NCBI GenBank assembly: GCA_020630795.1
Contig: JAHDIK010000003.1
Coordinates: 110,344 to 174,343 of the forward strand
Source: Colwellia sp.
GTDB lineage: Bacteria; Pseudomonadota; Gammaproteobacteria; Enterobacterales; Alteromonadaceae
Reading direction: 5' to 3'
Length of the DNA: 64,000 nucleotides
The notes beneath the pieces were generated by a model. It was not told the DNA's origin. It was given only the letters and a program-made list of their open reading frames with translations, and did not search any database. The translations under genes were made by a program, and so were the position numbers. Shown here piece by piece: positions 47,826 through 58,015 of this stretch. How positions within the stretch are numbered: position 1 is the stretch's first letter; every line of letters begins with the position of its first letter.

Positions 47826-48908
47826 ATGAAAAACTCCGTTTATCAAAAACTTGAAGTGATCGCCGAACGTTTTGAAGAAGTTCAGGCACTGTTGTCAGAC
47901 CCTGAAACTATTTCTGATCAAAATAAGTTTCAAGCCTTATCAAAAGAATTTTCCCAGCTTGAAGTGATTAATGATGCTTTTAATTCATACAAAGAGTCGG
48001 TTGACGACTTTGCTACTGCGGAAGAAATGTTAAAGGATGATGATCCTGACATGCGCGAAATGGCGCAAGAAGAATATAAAAGTGCAAAAGCAGCTGTAGA
48101 AAGTGCTACCGACGAATTACAAATTCTCTTGTTACCGCGTGACCCGAAAGACGATAACAACTGCTTTGTTGAAATTCGAGCAGGTGCTGGTGGTGATGAA
48201 GCAGCTATTTTCGCTGGCGATTTATACCGCATGTATACGCGTTACGCGGAAAAGCAAGGCTGGAGAATAGAGCTGATGAATGCAAACGAAAGTGAGCAGG
48301 GCGGCTTTAAAGAAGTTGTAATGAAAATAAACGGTGATGGTGTTTATGGTCATATGAAGTTCGAATCAGGCGGGCATCGTGTTCAGCGTGTGCCAGAAAC
48401 TGAATCTCAAGGTCGTGTTCATACATCAGCGTGTACGGTTGTTGTAATGCCAGAAATTCCAGAGTCTGAAGCTATTGAAATTAATAAAGCTGACCTAAAA
48501 GTTGATACGTTTAGAGCATCAGGTGCGGGTGGACAGCACGTTAACAAAACTGATTCAGCAATTCGTATTACCCATATTCCAACGGGCGTAGTCGTTGAGT
48601 GTCAAGATCAACGCTCACAACATAAAAATCGTGCTCAAGCAATGTCAGTTTTACAAGCTCGCTTGCAACAAGCTGAAGATGAAAAGCGTAGAAGTGAAGA
48701 AGAGTCATCTCGTCGTAACCTTGTAGCAAGTGGAGATCGTTCTGAGCGAATTAGAACTTATAACTTCCCGCAAGGGCGTATGAGTGATCACCGTATTAAC
48801 TTAACGTTATATCGCTTGGCTGAAATAATGGAAGGCAACTTACAGTTAGTTATGGAGCCTATCATGCAAGAAAACCAAGCTGATTTGCTTGCTGAAGTGT
48901 CTGACTAA
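47826..48908 (+). CDS. prfA: Peptide chain release factor 1
   Basis: Recognises UAA/UAG and releases the peptide. The PxT codon-reading motif is PET within [16 protein letters not shown], and the GGQ motif is at 235-237 (GAGGQHVN). 360 residues, full length. prmC, which methylates the GGQ glutamine, follows after 42 nt. Confidence 0.97.
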   Translation: MKNSVYQKLEVIAERFEEVQALLSDPETISDQNKFQALSKEFSQLEVINDAFNSYKESVDDFATAEEMLKDDDPDMREMAQEEYKSAKAAVESATDELQILLLPRDPKDDNNCFVEIRAGAGGDEAAIFAGDLYRMYTRYAEKQGWRIELMNANESEQGGFKEVVMKINGDGVYGHMKFESGGHRVQRVPETESQGRVHTSACTVVVMPEIPESEAIEINKADLKVDTFRASGAGGQHVNKTDSAIRITHIPTGVVVECQDQRSQHKNRAQAMSVLQARLQQAEDEKRRSEEESSRRNLVASGDRSERIRTYNFPQGRMSDHRINLTLYRLAEIMEGNLQLVMEPIMQENQADLLAEVSD

Positions 48909-48950
48909 ACTGATTTAACTATATAATTCAGCATTAGGATTTAAGTCGCT

Positions 48951-49823
48951 TTGGCATCATTGCAACATACAAATACCATTAAGCATCAAATATTACTTGG
49001 CGCATCGTTACTTGAAAAAGTATCTGATAGTGCCAAGCTTGATGCACAAATCCTCCTTAGCTTTGTCCTCAATAAAGAAATTAATTTTCTTTATACATGG
49101 CCAGATAACCTACTTTCTACTGAGCAATTATCAGCATTTAACGAGTTAGTTAATCAACGTGTTCAAGGCAAGCCTATTGCTTATATTACCGGCGTTAAAG
49201 AGTTTTGGTCTTTACCATTTTATTGTAATCCGTCAACGCTTATTCCACGCCCTGATACTGAAATATTAGTTGAACAAGTGCTAAATATTTCAGAAGAAAA
49301 ATTTAATGAACGAGCTATCAATTGCTTAGATTTAGGTACCGGAACAGGTGCTATTGCGCTTGCATTGGCTTCTGAAAAACCTCAGTGGATTATTGACGCG
49401 ATAGACTATAGTGATGACGCTGTTGCATTAGCTCAAAAGAATGCAAATCATCTTGGCTTTAATCGTGTGAATATTTATCAGAGTGACTGGTTTTCAAATG
49501 TTGAGGTTGAAAAACGTTTTGAATGCATTATTAGCAATCCTCCGTACATAGATGGAACTGATATCCACCTGTCACAAGGTGATGTGAGGTTTGAACCTTT
49601 AACTGCATTGGTTGCTGATAACGCTGGTTTTTCAGATATAGAAAAAATTGCTAAAAACGCATTGCAATATTTAAGTCCTGAGGGATATTTGTTTTTTGAA
49701 CATGGTTATGATCAAGGAGTTCAGGTGGCGAATATACTAGAAAATTTGGGCTACAAAATGGTTAAAACTGTAAAAGATCTTAATTTAAATGACAGGGTAA
49801 CTTACGCAAGAGCGTCAGGCTAA
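48951..49823 (+). CDS. prmC: Release factor glutamine methyltransferase
   Basis: Methylates the GGQ glutamine of release factors. SAM motif LDLGTGTGAIALAL and the catalytic NPPY (ISNPPYIDG) are present; the RPDTE segment before motif I is also typical. 290 residues. The start is TTG at 48951; no ATG fits the N-terminus. Part of hemA-prfA-prmC-sirB. Confidence 0.96.
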   Translation: MASLQHTNTIKHQILLGASLLEKVSDSAKLDAQILLSFVLNKEINFLYTWPDNLLSTEQLSAFNELVNQRVQGKPIAYITGVKEFWSLPFYCNPSTLIPRPDTEILVEQVLNISEEKFNERAINCLDLGTGTGAIALALASEKPQWIIDAIDYSDDAVALAQKNANHLGFNRVNIYQSDWFSNVEVEKRFECIISNPPYIDGTDIHLSQGDVRFEPLTALVADNAGFSDIEKIAKNALQYLSPEGYLFFEHGYDQGVQVANILENLGYKMVKTVKDLNLNDRVTYARASG

Positions 49824-49864
49824 CGCTTGATTCAACTTAAACAATAAAAAAAACAGGATTTATT

Positions 49865-50227
49865 ATGAAACATTTACACATGACATTAGCAGTATTGAGT
49901 GTTGCATTATTTACACTTCGTTTTGCATGGACATTACTGAATTCTCAAAACTTAGAAAAAAAATGGGTGAAAATAGCGCCACATGTTATCGATACGTTCT
50001 TGTTAGTTATTGGTGTTGCTATGGCTGTTAATTTGGCTATAAATCCAGTAGAACAATTGTGGTTAGGTGAAAAGTTATTAGCAGTATTAGCTTATATTTT
50101 TACAGGTTATTACACACTTAAGTTAGCTAAAAACAAAATGATGCAAGTTGTCGGTTTTTTAGGGGCTTTAGGTTGGGTTATGTTAGTGGTAAGAATAGCG
50201 ATGACTAAGCAAGGTGTGTTCTTTTAA
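49865..50227 (+). CDS. sirB2: SirB2 family membrane protein
   Basis: A 120-residue protein with four hydrophobic helices; the KHLHMTLAVLSVALFTLRF start and VVGFLGALGWVMLVVRIAMTK end are typical of SirB2. Named after an effect on Salmonella invasion gene expression; its molecular role is unknown. Always found between prmC and sirB1, as here. Confidence 0.93.
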   Translation: MKHLHMTLAVLSVALFTLRFAWTLLNSQNLEKKWVKIAPHVIDTFLLVIGVAMAVNLAINPVEQLWLGEKLLAVLAYIFTGYYTLKLAKNKMMQVVGFLGALGWVMLVVRIAMTKQGVFF

Positions 50228-50297
50228 TTTTACACTTTAATATTAGAAAAAAAAGCCTTATATAGCTGATAGAAGTAAGCGGACGTAAAGAAAAATT

Positions 50298-51101
50298 TTG
50301 AAAAACGAATTGTTATTGTCTGAAGTAAATTCAGATGAAAAAAGCTTGTTAGACGTGTTTATATTGATTGAAGAATTTGTATTTTCAAGCAATGGCACGT
50401 CATTAAGCAAGTTAGATGGCATTATTAAAGAGTGCCTTATCGCAATAGAGCCAATTGAAAATCCATTAGAACAAGTGGAAACACTAATTAATGAGATTTT
50501 TGTCGAGCAAATGTTTATCGATAACATTAAGGCACTTTGGCCGGTTGTTGCGTTTAAGATAAAAGCTGGAATTGATTACCGCATTCTCGCACCAACACTC
50601 AAAGCCGTTATTTTACGCCATATTATAGAAGGTTGTTATTTTGAAGCAGACTTAGTGTTTGTTCCAAATAGCACGATGGTGAGAATTACGTGTGATGATA
50701 ATTATGCCATTATTTTTGATCCTGTTAACGGAGAGTCACTTGATTGGCATCAATTAGATGACCGTATGGATGACTTAGGTGGTGATCCAAGTAACATGGA
50801 ATTAGATTCAATTGATAAGAATGTATTGATAATTGAACATTTAACGGCATTGAAAAATGCGTTAATTAAAGCGTTATGCTTTGATCAGGCGTTAAAATGT
50901 GTTGATATACTGATCGAATTAAGACCTGAAGATCCGTTTGAAAGACGTGATAGAGGGTTTTTACTTCATCAACTAGACTGCATTAAAGTTGCTTATGACG
51001 ACTATCAATATTTTGTGGAACAATGCCCCAAAGACCCTGCAGCTCAATTATTAAAGTTACAATTAGACAAAATTACTGTAGTAGATAACGTTCTACATTA
51101 A
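50298..51101 (+). CDS. sirB1: SirB1 family protein (transglutaminase-like, TPR)
   Basis: A 267-residue protein with the SirB1 N-terminal transglutaminase-like domain (INEIFVEQMFIDNIKALWP; LRHIIEGCYFEADLVFVP; the Cys of EGCYF and later Asp are family positions) and a C-terminal TPR-like segment (CVDILIELRPEDPFERRDRGFLL). The start is TTG at 50298. Relatives are often annotated tetratricopeptide or transglutaminase-like; no enzymatic proof exists. Confidence 0.9.
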   Translation: MKNELLLSEVNSDEKSLLDVFILIEEFVFSSNGTSLSKLDGIIKECLIAIEPIENPLEQVETLINEIFVEQMFIDNIKALWPVVAFKIKAGIDYRILAPTLKAVILRHIIEGCYFEADLVFVPNSTMVRITCDDNYAIIFDPVNGESLDWHQLDDRMDDLGGDPSNMELDSIDKNVLIIEHLTALKNALIKALCFDQALKCVDILIELRPEDPFERRDRGFLLHQLDCIKVAYDDYQYFVEQCPKDPAAQLLKLQLDKITVVDNVLH

Positions 51102-51150
51102 CCTTATGTAGAACGTATACGGGTTTGTCTCAATTATTATTGGAGAAGTT

Positions 51151-52425
51151 ATGCTACAAGAAACTGTGAATACAGCAGTCGAAGCACATGGCCCACTTAT
51201 TACAAACGACGCAACCATCCTTGGCTTTTTGGCTATTATGCTTGGAGCTGTATTTTTTACAGCTAGCAGCCAAAATCAATTTTGGAGAAAATTCTATAGC
51301 GTAGTTCCAGCTGTTTTATTGTGTTATTTTTTACCTTCTTTGTTAAATACCTTTGGCGTAATAGATGGCGAACAATCGCAACTTTATTACGTTGCTTCTC
51401 GTTATTTGCTTCCTGCGTGTTTAGTTTTACTCACGATTAGTGTTGATTTAAAAGCCATTTCTCGTCTTGGCAGTAAAGCGGTTATTTTATTTTTTACGGG
51501 TACTATAGGCATTGTGATTGGTGGCCCCATCGCGTTGTTGATAGTTTCTGCGATCTGGCCTGAGCTACTTGGTGTAACAGGACCTGAAGCCGTATGGCGT
51601 GGAATGACAACAGTTGCAGGTAGCTGGATAGGCGGTGGCGCAAACCAAGCTGCAATGAAAGAAATTTACGGTGCTGGAGATCAAATATTTTCAGCCATGG
51701 TTACGGTTGACGTTATTGTCGCAAACCTATGGATGGCCGTATTGCTTATTATGGCGTCGAGAGCAAAATCTATTGATGCAAAATCGGGCGCAGATATTAG
51801 CGCAATAGAAGAGCTAAAAGATAAAGTTGATAGCTTTAATGCAAAGCATAGTCGTATTCCATTGCTTTCAGATCTCATGGTTATTCTTGCTATAGGTTTA
51901 GGTGTTACCGGTTTTGCACATATGTTTTCTGATGCTATAACGCCTTACTTTATTGCTAACCATCCTGATTTAGCCAGATTTAGTTTTCATAGTAAATTTT
52001 TCTGGATGATAGTGTTTGCAACAACCGTAGGTATTATTCTTTCGTTTACCAAAGCACGTGAGCTTGAAGGAGTAGGGGCGTCAAAAATAGGGTCGTCTTT
52101 TCTCTATGTATTAATTGCTACCATTGGTATGAAAATGGACGTAAGAATGATTTTAGATGCACCGATATACTTTATACTGGGTAGTATTTGGATGATAATT
52201 CATGCAAGCCTTATGCTAATCGTTGCTAAGGTAATTAAGGCGCCATTGTTCTATATGGCTGTTGGTAGTCAAGCCAATGTTGGTGGTGCGGCGTCTGCGC
52301 CAATTGTTGCTTCATCATTCCATCCATCGCTAGCGCCTGTTGGTGTATTGTTAGCTGTATTAGGTTATACCGTTGGTACTTATATGGCGTGGTTATGTGG
52401 GCAAATTTTACAAAGTATCGGATAA
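51151..52425 (+). CDS. DUF819 family membrane protein
   Basis: A 424-residue membrane protein with about 12 hydrophobic segments. The DUF819 hallmark is the GSWIGGGANQAAMKE segment and its mirrored partner SQANVGGAASAPIVASSFHPSLAPVG. It belongs to the YjcL group of putative transporters of unknown substrate. It is inserted between sirB1 (49 nt) and kdsA (67 nt), which are usually direct neighbours. Confidence 0.88.
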   Translation: MLQETVNTAVEAHGPLITNDATILGFLAIMLGAVFFTASSQNQFWRKFYSVVPAVLLCYFLPSLLNTFGVIDGEQSQLYYVASRYLLPACLVLLTISVDLKAISRLGSKAVILFFTGTIGIVIGGPIALLIVSAIWPELLGVTGPEAVWRGMTTVAGSWIGGGANQAAMKEIYGAGDQIFSAMVTVDVIVANLWMAVLLIMASRAKSIDAKSGADISAIEELKDKVDSFNAKHSRIPLLSDLMVILAIGLGVTGFAHMFSDAITPYFIANHPDLARFSFHSKFFWMIVFATTVGIILSFTKARELEGVGASKIGSSFLYVLIATIGMKMDVRMILDAPIYFILGSIWMIIHASLMLIVAKVIKAPLFYMAVGSQANVGGAASAPIVASSFHPSLAPVGVLLAVLGYTVGTYMAWLCGQILQSIG

Positions 52426-52483
52426 AGTCGTGTTAAACTCGGTGTATTAAGATCGAGTTTTTACCATGCAAGCATTTAATTAA

Positions 52484-53335
<852 letters not shown>

Positions 53336-53368
53336 TAATTGCCTGTTAATGAGATATACGAACTAATA

Positions 53369-53396
53369 AAAAAGCCGTCTGAAGACGGCTTTTTAG
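53369..53396. terminator. Bidirectional terminator, kdsA / TonB receptor
   Basis: An 11-bp stem, AAAAAGCCGTC (53369-53379) with GACGGCTTTTT (53384-53394), a TGAA loop and T/A tracts, between convergent genes. Confidence 0.93.
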
Positions 53397-53417
53397 GTTT
53401 TAAATCAAGAGTATTAG

Positions 53418-56252
53418 TTAAAACTTGGCGGTTATACCTATGTTATATCGCGCACCAAATTGCTCTAAACTAATAAGTTGGTCTGCAAACCTACCATGTT
53501 GACGGGTTGTTTCTTCAGTGATGTTAATACCTTCAATAAATACAGAGATGCTTTCGTTAATGTCATAGCTAGCATTTAAATCCCACTGACCATACGCTTC
53601 AACAAAAGTTGGTTCTCCTCCTCTTTGTGGTTGATGCATCGCCCATAAGAAGTCGTCTCTCCAGTTGTATGCTAAACGAATTTGAAAATCTTCTTTTTCA
53701 TAAAAGCCAATGAAGTTTGCTGAATCGCTTAAACCAGGTAGGGCAAAAGTACTTTCTATATCGTATACATCAAGCTCAACATCCCCACTCACAAAGGTTA
53801 AGTTTGCTACAGCACCAAAGCCAGTGTCTCCAAACATGTGTTGAATATTTAGTTCCCAACCGTTTATTTCAGCGTCGTCTAAATTTCCGGGCCTTGATAT
53901 TAAGAAGTTAATGTCAGGATCTTCACTTGAAGAAAAACAAGCTGGATTGCCCCCCGGAACTTCGTCAGGACAACCTGCTTGAGTTATTACGCTTGGATCT
54001 TTTAAAGGATTACCATTGATATCAGGTATAGTACCTTCGCTTGTAGTATCTCCTATAAAGTTTTCAACATATTTTTGGAAGAAACCTACAGACGCATAAC
54101 TACCTTCGTTGTAGTACCATTCAAACGATAAGTCGATATTTTTAGATTCAAGTGGTACTAAGCTTGCGTTACCAAGTGATGCATTGAAAGGTCCATTAGC
54201 TCTAGCATCGATGGTTGTTTGTGGAAACATTGATGATAAGTCCGGTCGACTAATTGTAGTGCTATAGGATAAACGTGTAACGATATCGTCGGTAGCTTCT
54301 ATGCTTAAATCAAAATTAGGTAATAACCTTGTATAGTCTGATTTTTCACTTACGGCAAATAAATCATCTTCGGTTATTTCACCAAAACGACCTGCAGTAT
54401 TTACGTAATTAAGGTTGGTGATTCGTCGTTGTAATGATGTCGCGGTAACGTCGGTAGATTCCCAGCGTAAACCTACATTCATTTGAAAGGGTAACTCATT
54501 AAATTCACTTTCAATATTAAATGATACGTAAGCGGAAAGCGTTTCTTCGCTTACATCATTAAATGTTGGTTCAGATTCACCACCATAAAGCCCTTGCTGT
54601 TCCGTTAAGGCTAATGCTTCTAAAGCGCTATATTCAGAAAGTAACGGAAATAGATTAGCATTACCGCCAATGTCGCTCCCAAAACCATCACTCGATACAA
54701 AATTAAGGTTAAGTGAAGAAATATCTGTAGGTACAAAAGCTATTGTTCTACGTCGCGTTGTGTCAATTTGATAATCAGTTAAGGCTAAACCAAAATCAAC
54801 ACTTGAAAGTGCTCCATCAACGGTATTATGCCATTCGCCGTCTAATTGGTATTGCTTAATGTTGTTTTCAATTTCAAAACCTCTTTGTTGGTATAAATCG
54901 TATTGTACGTTTTGTGAAGCAAAGGCGTTTTGGTTAGGTAAATCACTAGGGTTGAAAGAAACAGAAGGGCGGCCGGTAGGGCTTGTTTGGTAACTTACAT
55001 CAACTCCGCCACGATCAGCTACACCGTCACCATTAGTGTCGTTTACTCTTGGGTTTTTTAAGTTAATAATCGTTTCTGAATTTTGGCCGTCAGGTTGAGA
55101 GTGAGACGTAGAATCATGTATATCAAAATTAAGATTAATAGAGTCACTTACTTCCCATTCTATATTTAATCCAATGGAGTCATTTTCAGTTTCTGTAAGA
55201 AAATGGAATGCCCAAAAGTTTAATTCATCATCAGGCCTTGTTGGATTGGTAACAGTTCCATCTGTATTTGCGTTGCCGCCAGTATCTCCATCAAACCAAA
55301 AACTTGTTCGGTTTGTGCTATTAACTTCTTTAAAGCGTGAAAATGTATAATCTAGGCTACCTGTAATAGTATTTGTTGGAGCAAATTGTAAAACCAGTTG
55401 ACCGTTTTGACGCTCACGTTCAATGTCTTGTGTATCAACATCTATAGTTAACGGTGCCCAGTGCGTTCCATTTGGGTTTAATGTTCTGTCGATAGCGCTA
55501 CTATCAACATTTGACCCTCTACCTGCAACCCAACCTTGAGACCCGACTCTTTCTTTGCGGCTATCACGTTCTGCGTGAGACAACGCAAGTAATACCCCAA
55601 GTTTACCGTCCATGAATTTGTTACTAATCATACCTGATAATTCAGGTGTAACACTGTCACCTTTTTCTACACTTGTATCAATGACACCTTTAATTGACGC
55701 AACCGCTTTGAAGCCTTCGTAATTAAAAGGCTTGGCAGTGTTAATGTTTATACTAGCACCAATTCCCCCTGAAGTGTTTTGTGCTTTACCTGTTTTCGAG
55801 ACCTCAACACCTGAAACACTTTCAGCTGCTACTTCTCTGAAATTAAAGCTTCGGTCAATACCGTTTTCGAGTAATGTTGAAGAAGTTGGCATTTGCCTAT
55901 TGTTAAGTGTTACTAAGTTAAAACTTGGACCAAAACCACGGACTGAAACTTGATTTCCTTCGTTATTAGCTCGGTCAATCGACACGCCTGTAATACGTTG
56001 TAAAGACTCTGCTAAATTAGTGTCTGGAAATTTACCTATATCTTCGGCAGTAATTGCGTCAACAACCCCTGACGATTCTCTTTTTATATTACTTGCACTA
56101 ATTAACGAACCCTTGATCCCGACTACTTGAATTATTTCTGTTTCGTCAGTTTTTTCATCTGATGCAAATACGTGAGCTGATGTCGTTAACTGTAATGATA
56201 TAAGCGCAACTGCGGTAGATACTTTATTTCTTTTAAAAGTCATTTTTTTCAT
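53418..56252 (-). CDS. TonB-dependent receptor
   Basis: A 944-residue outer-membrane receptor. It has a signal peptide (to about residue 30, VFASDEK), a plug domain (GKFPDTNLAESLQRITGVSIDRA; VRGFGPSFNLVTLNNRQMP) and a 22-strand barrel with terminal strand YNIGITAKF. It resembles the TonB-receptor group common in Alteromonadales and Xanthomonas/Caulobacter (TIGR01782-like) that import plant or algal oligosaccharides. The substrate is not readable; no sugar enzymes are adjacent. A good ribosome binding site (AGGGGAAC) precedes the start. Confidence 0.93.
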   Translation of the reverse strand: MKKMTFKRNKVSTAVALISLQLTTSAHVFASDEKTDETEIIQVVGIKGSLISASNIKRESSGVVDAITAEDIGKFPDTNLAESLQRITGVSIDRANNEGNQVSVRGFGPSFNLVTLNNRQMPTSSTLLENGIDRSFNFREVAAESVSGVEVSKTGKAQNTSGGIGASININTAKPFNYEGFKAVASIKGVIDTSVEKGDSVTPELSGMISNKFMDGKLGVLLALSHAERDSRKERVGSQGWVAGRGSNVDSSAIDRTLNPNGTHWAPLTIDVDTQDIERERQNGQLVLQFAPTNTITGSLDYTFSRFKEVNSTNRTSFWFDGDTGGNANTDGTVTNPTRPDDELNFWAFHFLTETENDSIGLNIEWEVSDSINLNFDIHDSTSHSQPDGQNSETIINLKNPRVNDTNGDGVADRGGVDVSYQTSPTGRPSVSFNPSDLPNQNAFASQNVQYDLYQQRGFEIENNIKQYQLDGEWHNTVDGALSSVDFGLALTDYQIDTTRRRTIAFVPTDISSLNLNFVSSDGFGSDIGGNANLFPLLSEYSALEALALTEQQGLYGGESEPTFNDVSEETLSAYVSFNIESEFNELPFQMNVGLRWESTDVTATSLQRRITNLNYVNTAGRFGEITEDDLFAVSEKSDYTRLLPNFDLSIEATDDIVTRLSYSTTISRPDLSSMFPQTTIDARANGPFNASLGNASLVPLESKNIDLSFEWYYNEGSYASVGFFQKYVENFIGDTTSEGTIPDINGNPLKDPSVITQAGCPDEVPGGNPACFSSSEDPDINFLISRPGNLDDAEINGWELNIQHMFGDTGFGAVANLTFVSGDVELDVYDIESTFALPGLSDSANFIGFYEKEDFQIRLAYNWRDDFLWAMHQPQRGGEPTFVEAYGQWDLNASYDINESISVFIEGINITEETTRQHGRFADQLISLEQFGARYNIGITAKF

Positions 56253-56629
56253 TGTGTTCCCCTAAATTTAGAACGTTTTGCTGTAAAGCTTTAAGTGTTG
56301 TATTTTTATTATTATGTGTAATTTTTGCGTCGCAATTACAGTATTACACATAATTTTAAGGTTATCAATGTTCGATTTTGGGTGGGGAACTTTTTACAGC
56401 GTAAATAAAAAATAATTTTTTAAGAGTGGTTTAGAGAAACGCGTATTAAATGAATAATAATTTTTCATCGATAGTTATTAATGTGTTCTTCTATCGATTA
56501 TGAGAGAGGGAGTTACGATATATACGTAGGTTTACATATTAAGAAATGTAATTTTATATGTGTAAACGAAATAGCAGAAAAAGCATTAAAGTTTACTAAC
56601 AGTATTAACTTTAATGCTTTTAATAAACG
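56253..56629. other. Intergenic region upstream of the TonB receptor
   Basis: 377 nt without a supported gene. It contains the receptor promoter and leader, an AT-rich stretch, and at its far end the terminator of the spondin-like gene (56579-56621). GAACGTTT is at 56271-56278. No riboswitch or small RNA pattern was recognised. Confidence 0.5.
56579..56621 (-). terminator. Terminator of the spondin-like PEP-CTERM gene
   Basis: A 15-bp perfect stem, AAAAGCATTAAAGTT (56579-56593) with AACTTTAATGCTTTT (56607-56621), and a 13-nt loop; on the minus strand it follows the gene stop by 9 nt. The T run is short. Confidence 0.8.
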
Positions 56630-57466
56630 CTAAACGTTAGATGTTGACGAACGACGTTTAATTGTTGTGAAGCCTAACATTCCTAATGCAAAAAGGCCTA
56701 AACTTGCTGGTACAGGTACTTGGTTAACCGTGATTCTAGCCACTTCAAAACCTTGAGCCGTAAAGTCTGCTGCGGCTTGGTCAATTGAATAACCAGCAGG
56801 TGTGTTACCACCAAAAATAGATAGCCCGCCACTAAGCACTGTTAAACCAGCGTGTTGGGCAACAACACCATTTTCGTCTTGTCTTGCTTCAGCATCAGCA
56901 CCAGCTAAAAATGGTGATCCGTAGCCTCTGTTTAATTCTGTACCAGAATCCCAAACATTACTTCCAATAACCAATATATCTAAACCTACAAACTGGTCAT
57001 TTGTATCAAAAAGAGAATATGCCATAGCGTCGTCGTTACCAATAAACGCATCGTTAGTTGGAATTAACATTGATAGGAAGCTAAAGTAGCCGTTATCAGC
57101 AGCATTGATATCAAATGTGCTAGATACTGCAGATTCACCTGGTTCAAATACTGGTGCTCCTGCAAAGCCTGACGGAGCAGTTAATACACCTTGTTTTCCG
57201 TTTGGCGATGTTGCATTGAAGTCAGCCATAATACCTGATAAATCACCACCTTCTGCTAAGGCCTGTAGCGAGTTTGAAGCAGATGAACCCACATCAAATG
57301 TATCAAAATTGCCGTCATGAAATCCCATCCAAACAGGGGTGAATGCTAAACCATCTGTTTCAAATAGGTTTGTTACTTCTACTTCTACCATAGCTGCTTG
57401 TGAAGCTGATGATAATAGTGTTGTGCTTGCTATAACGGCGATTAGAGCCTTTTGTAGTTTTTTCAT
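56630..57466 (-). CDS. Spondin-like secreted protein with PEP-CTERM-type signal
   Basis: A 278-residue exported protein (signal to about residue 24, SSASQAA). The body resembles the bacterial spondin_N domain: VEVEVTNLFETDGLAFTPVWMGFHDGNFDTFDVG at the front. The C-terminus has the sorting-type signal VPVPASLG, a hydrophobic helix and KRR, a VPxP variant of PEP-CTERM. It probably ends up at the surface. It lies 377 nt upstream of a TonB receptor on the same strand, though a terminator separates them. Confidence 0.82.
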   Translation of the reverse strand: MKKLQKALIAVIASTTLLSSASQAAMVEVEVTNLFETDGLAFTPVWMGFHDGNFDTFDVGSSASNSLQALAEGGDLSGIMADFNATSPNGKQGVLTAPSGFAGAPVFEPGESAVSSTFDINAADNGYFSFLSMLIPTNDAFIGNDDAMAYSLFDTNDQFVGLDILVIGSNVWDSGTELNRGYGSPFLAGADAEARQDENGVVAQHAGLTVLSGGLSIFGGNTPAGYSIDQAAADFTAQGFEVARITVNQVPVPASLGLFALGMLGFTTIKRRSSTSNV

Positions 57467-57851
57467 ATGTTATTGTCCCAAAAATATAAACGTTTAGTTA
57501 AATGTTTTTTATGTTGGTTTATTTTCATGAAACAGTTCGTTTTATTGAAAGTGAAAAACTACACTGTTAAACGTGTAAATCTAAGCATCATGCGTAATAA
57601 ACACTATTGATAGTAATTAAGAACTATCACAGAGTTATCACAGAGCGATAACAAAACGATAAAAGCTTGGTTTATAAAGTTAATTGTGTGAGTTAATCTA
57701 ACTTTTTGAGAGCGTTAATTTTACTGTATTGATTTAAATTATTAGCAATATAGATACGTTATTAGACTAATTTTTTTGAAGCGTATAAATGAAAAAAAAC
57801 GCAGATGAGGATCTCATTTACGGTTTTTATAGCTCTAAAGAGCTGAAATAT
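57467..57851. other. Intergenic region between spondin-like gene and tRNA-Val
   Basis: 385 nt, AT-rich, no supported gene. It holds the promoter of the minus-strand spondin-like gene (AAACGTTT at 57488-57495, 22 nt before its start) and the tRNA 3' flank with a short AGCTC/GAGCT hairpin near 57830-57844 that lacks a T tract on the tRNA strand. Confidence 0.5.
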
Positions 57852-57928
57852 GGTGCTCGCTGCTGGACTCGAACCAGCGACACCTTGCATGTCATGCAAG
57901 TACTCTAACCAACTGAGCTAAGCGAGCA
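57852..57928 (-). tRNA. tRNA-Val (GAC)
   Basis: A 77-nt tRNA with encoded CCA. Acceptor TGCTCGC pairs with GCGAGCA, D arm is GCTCAGTTGGTTAGAG, anticodon stem CTTGC/GCAAG with loop ATGACAT (anticodon GAC), and the T arm contains GGTTCGAGTCC. It reads GUC/GUU valine codons. It stands alone upstream of the MATE gene's 3' end. Confidence 0.95.
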
Positions 57929-58015
57929 TTTCGTCGTGAATTTCAACGAAGCGATATGTTAGCGATCTGGTTTGTTAGTTGCAAGCAGTTTATTGGTTTC
58001 ACATTTAATTTTACA

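Noticed and set aside
57830-57844. AGCTC/GAGCT hairpin next to tRNA-Val as its terminator
   Set aside because: Only five base pairs and no T tract on the tRNA strand.
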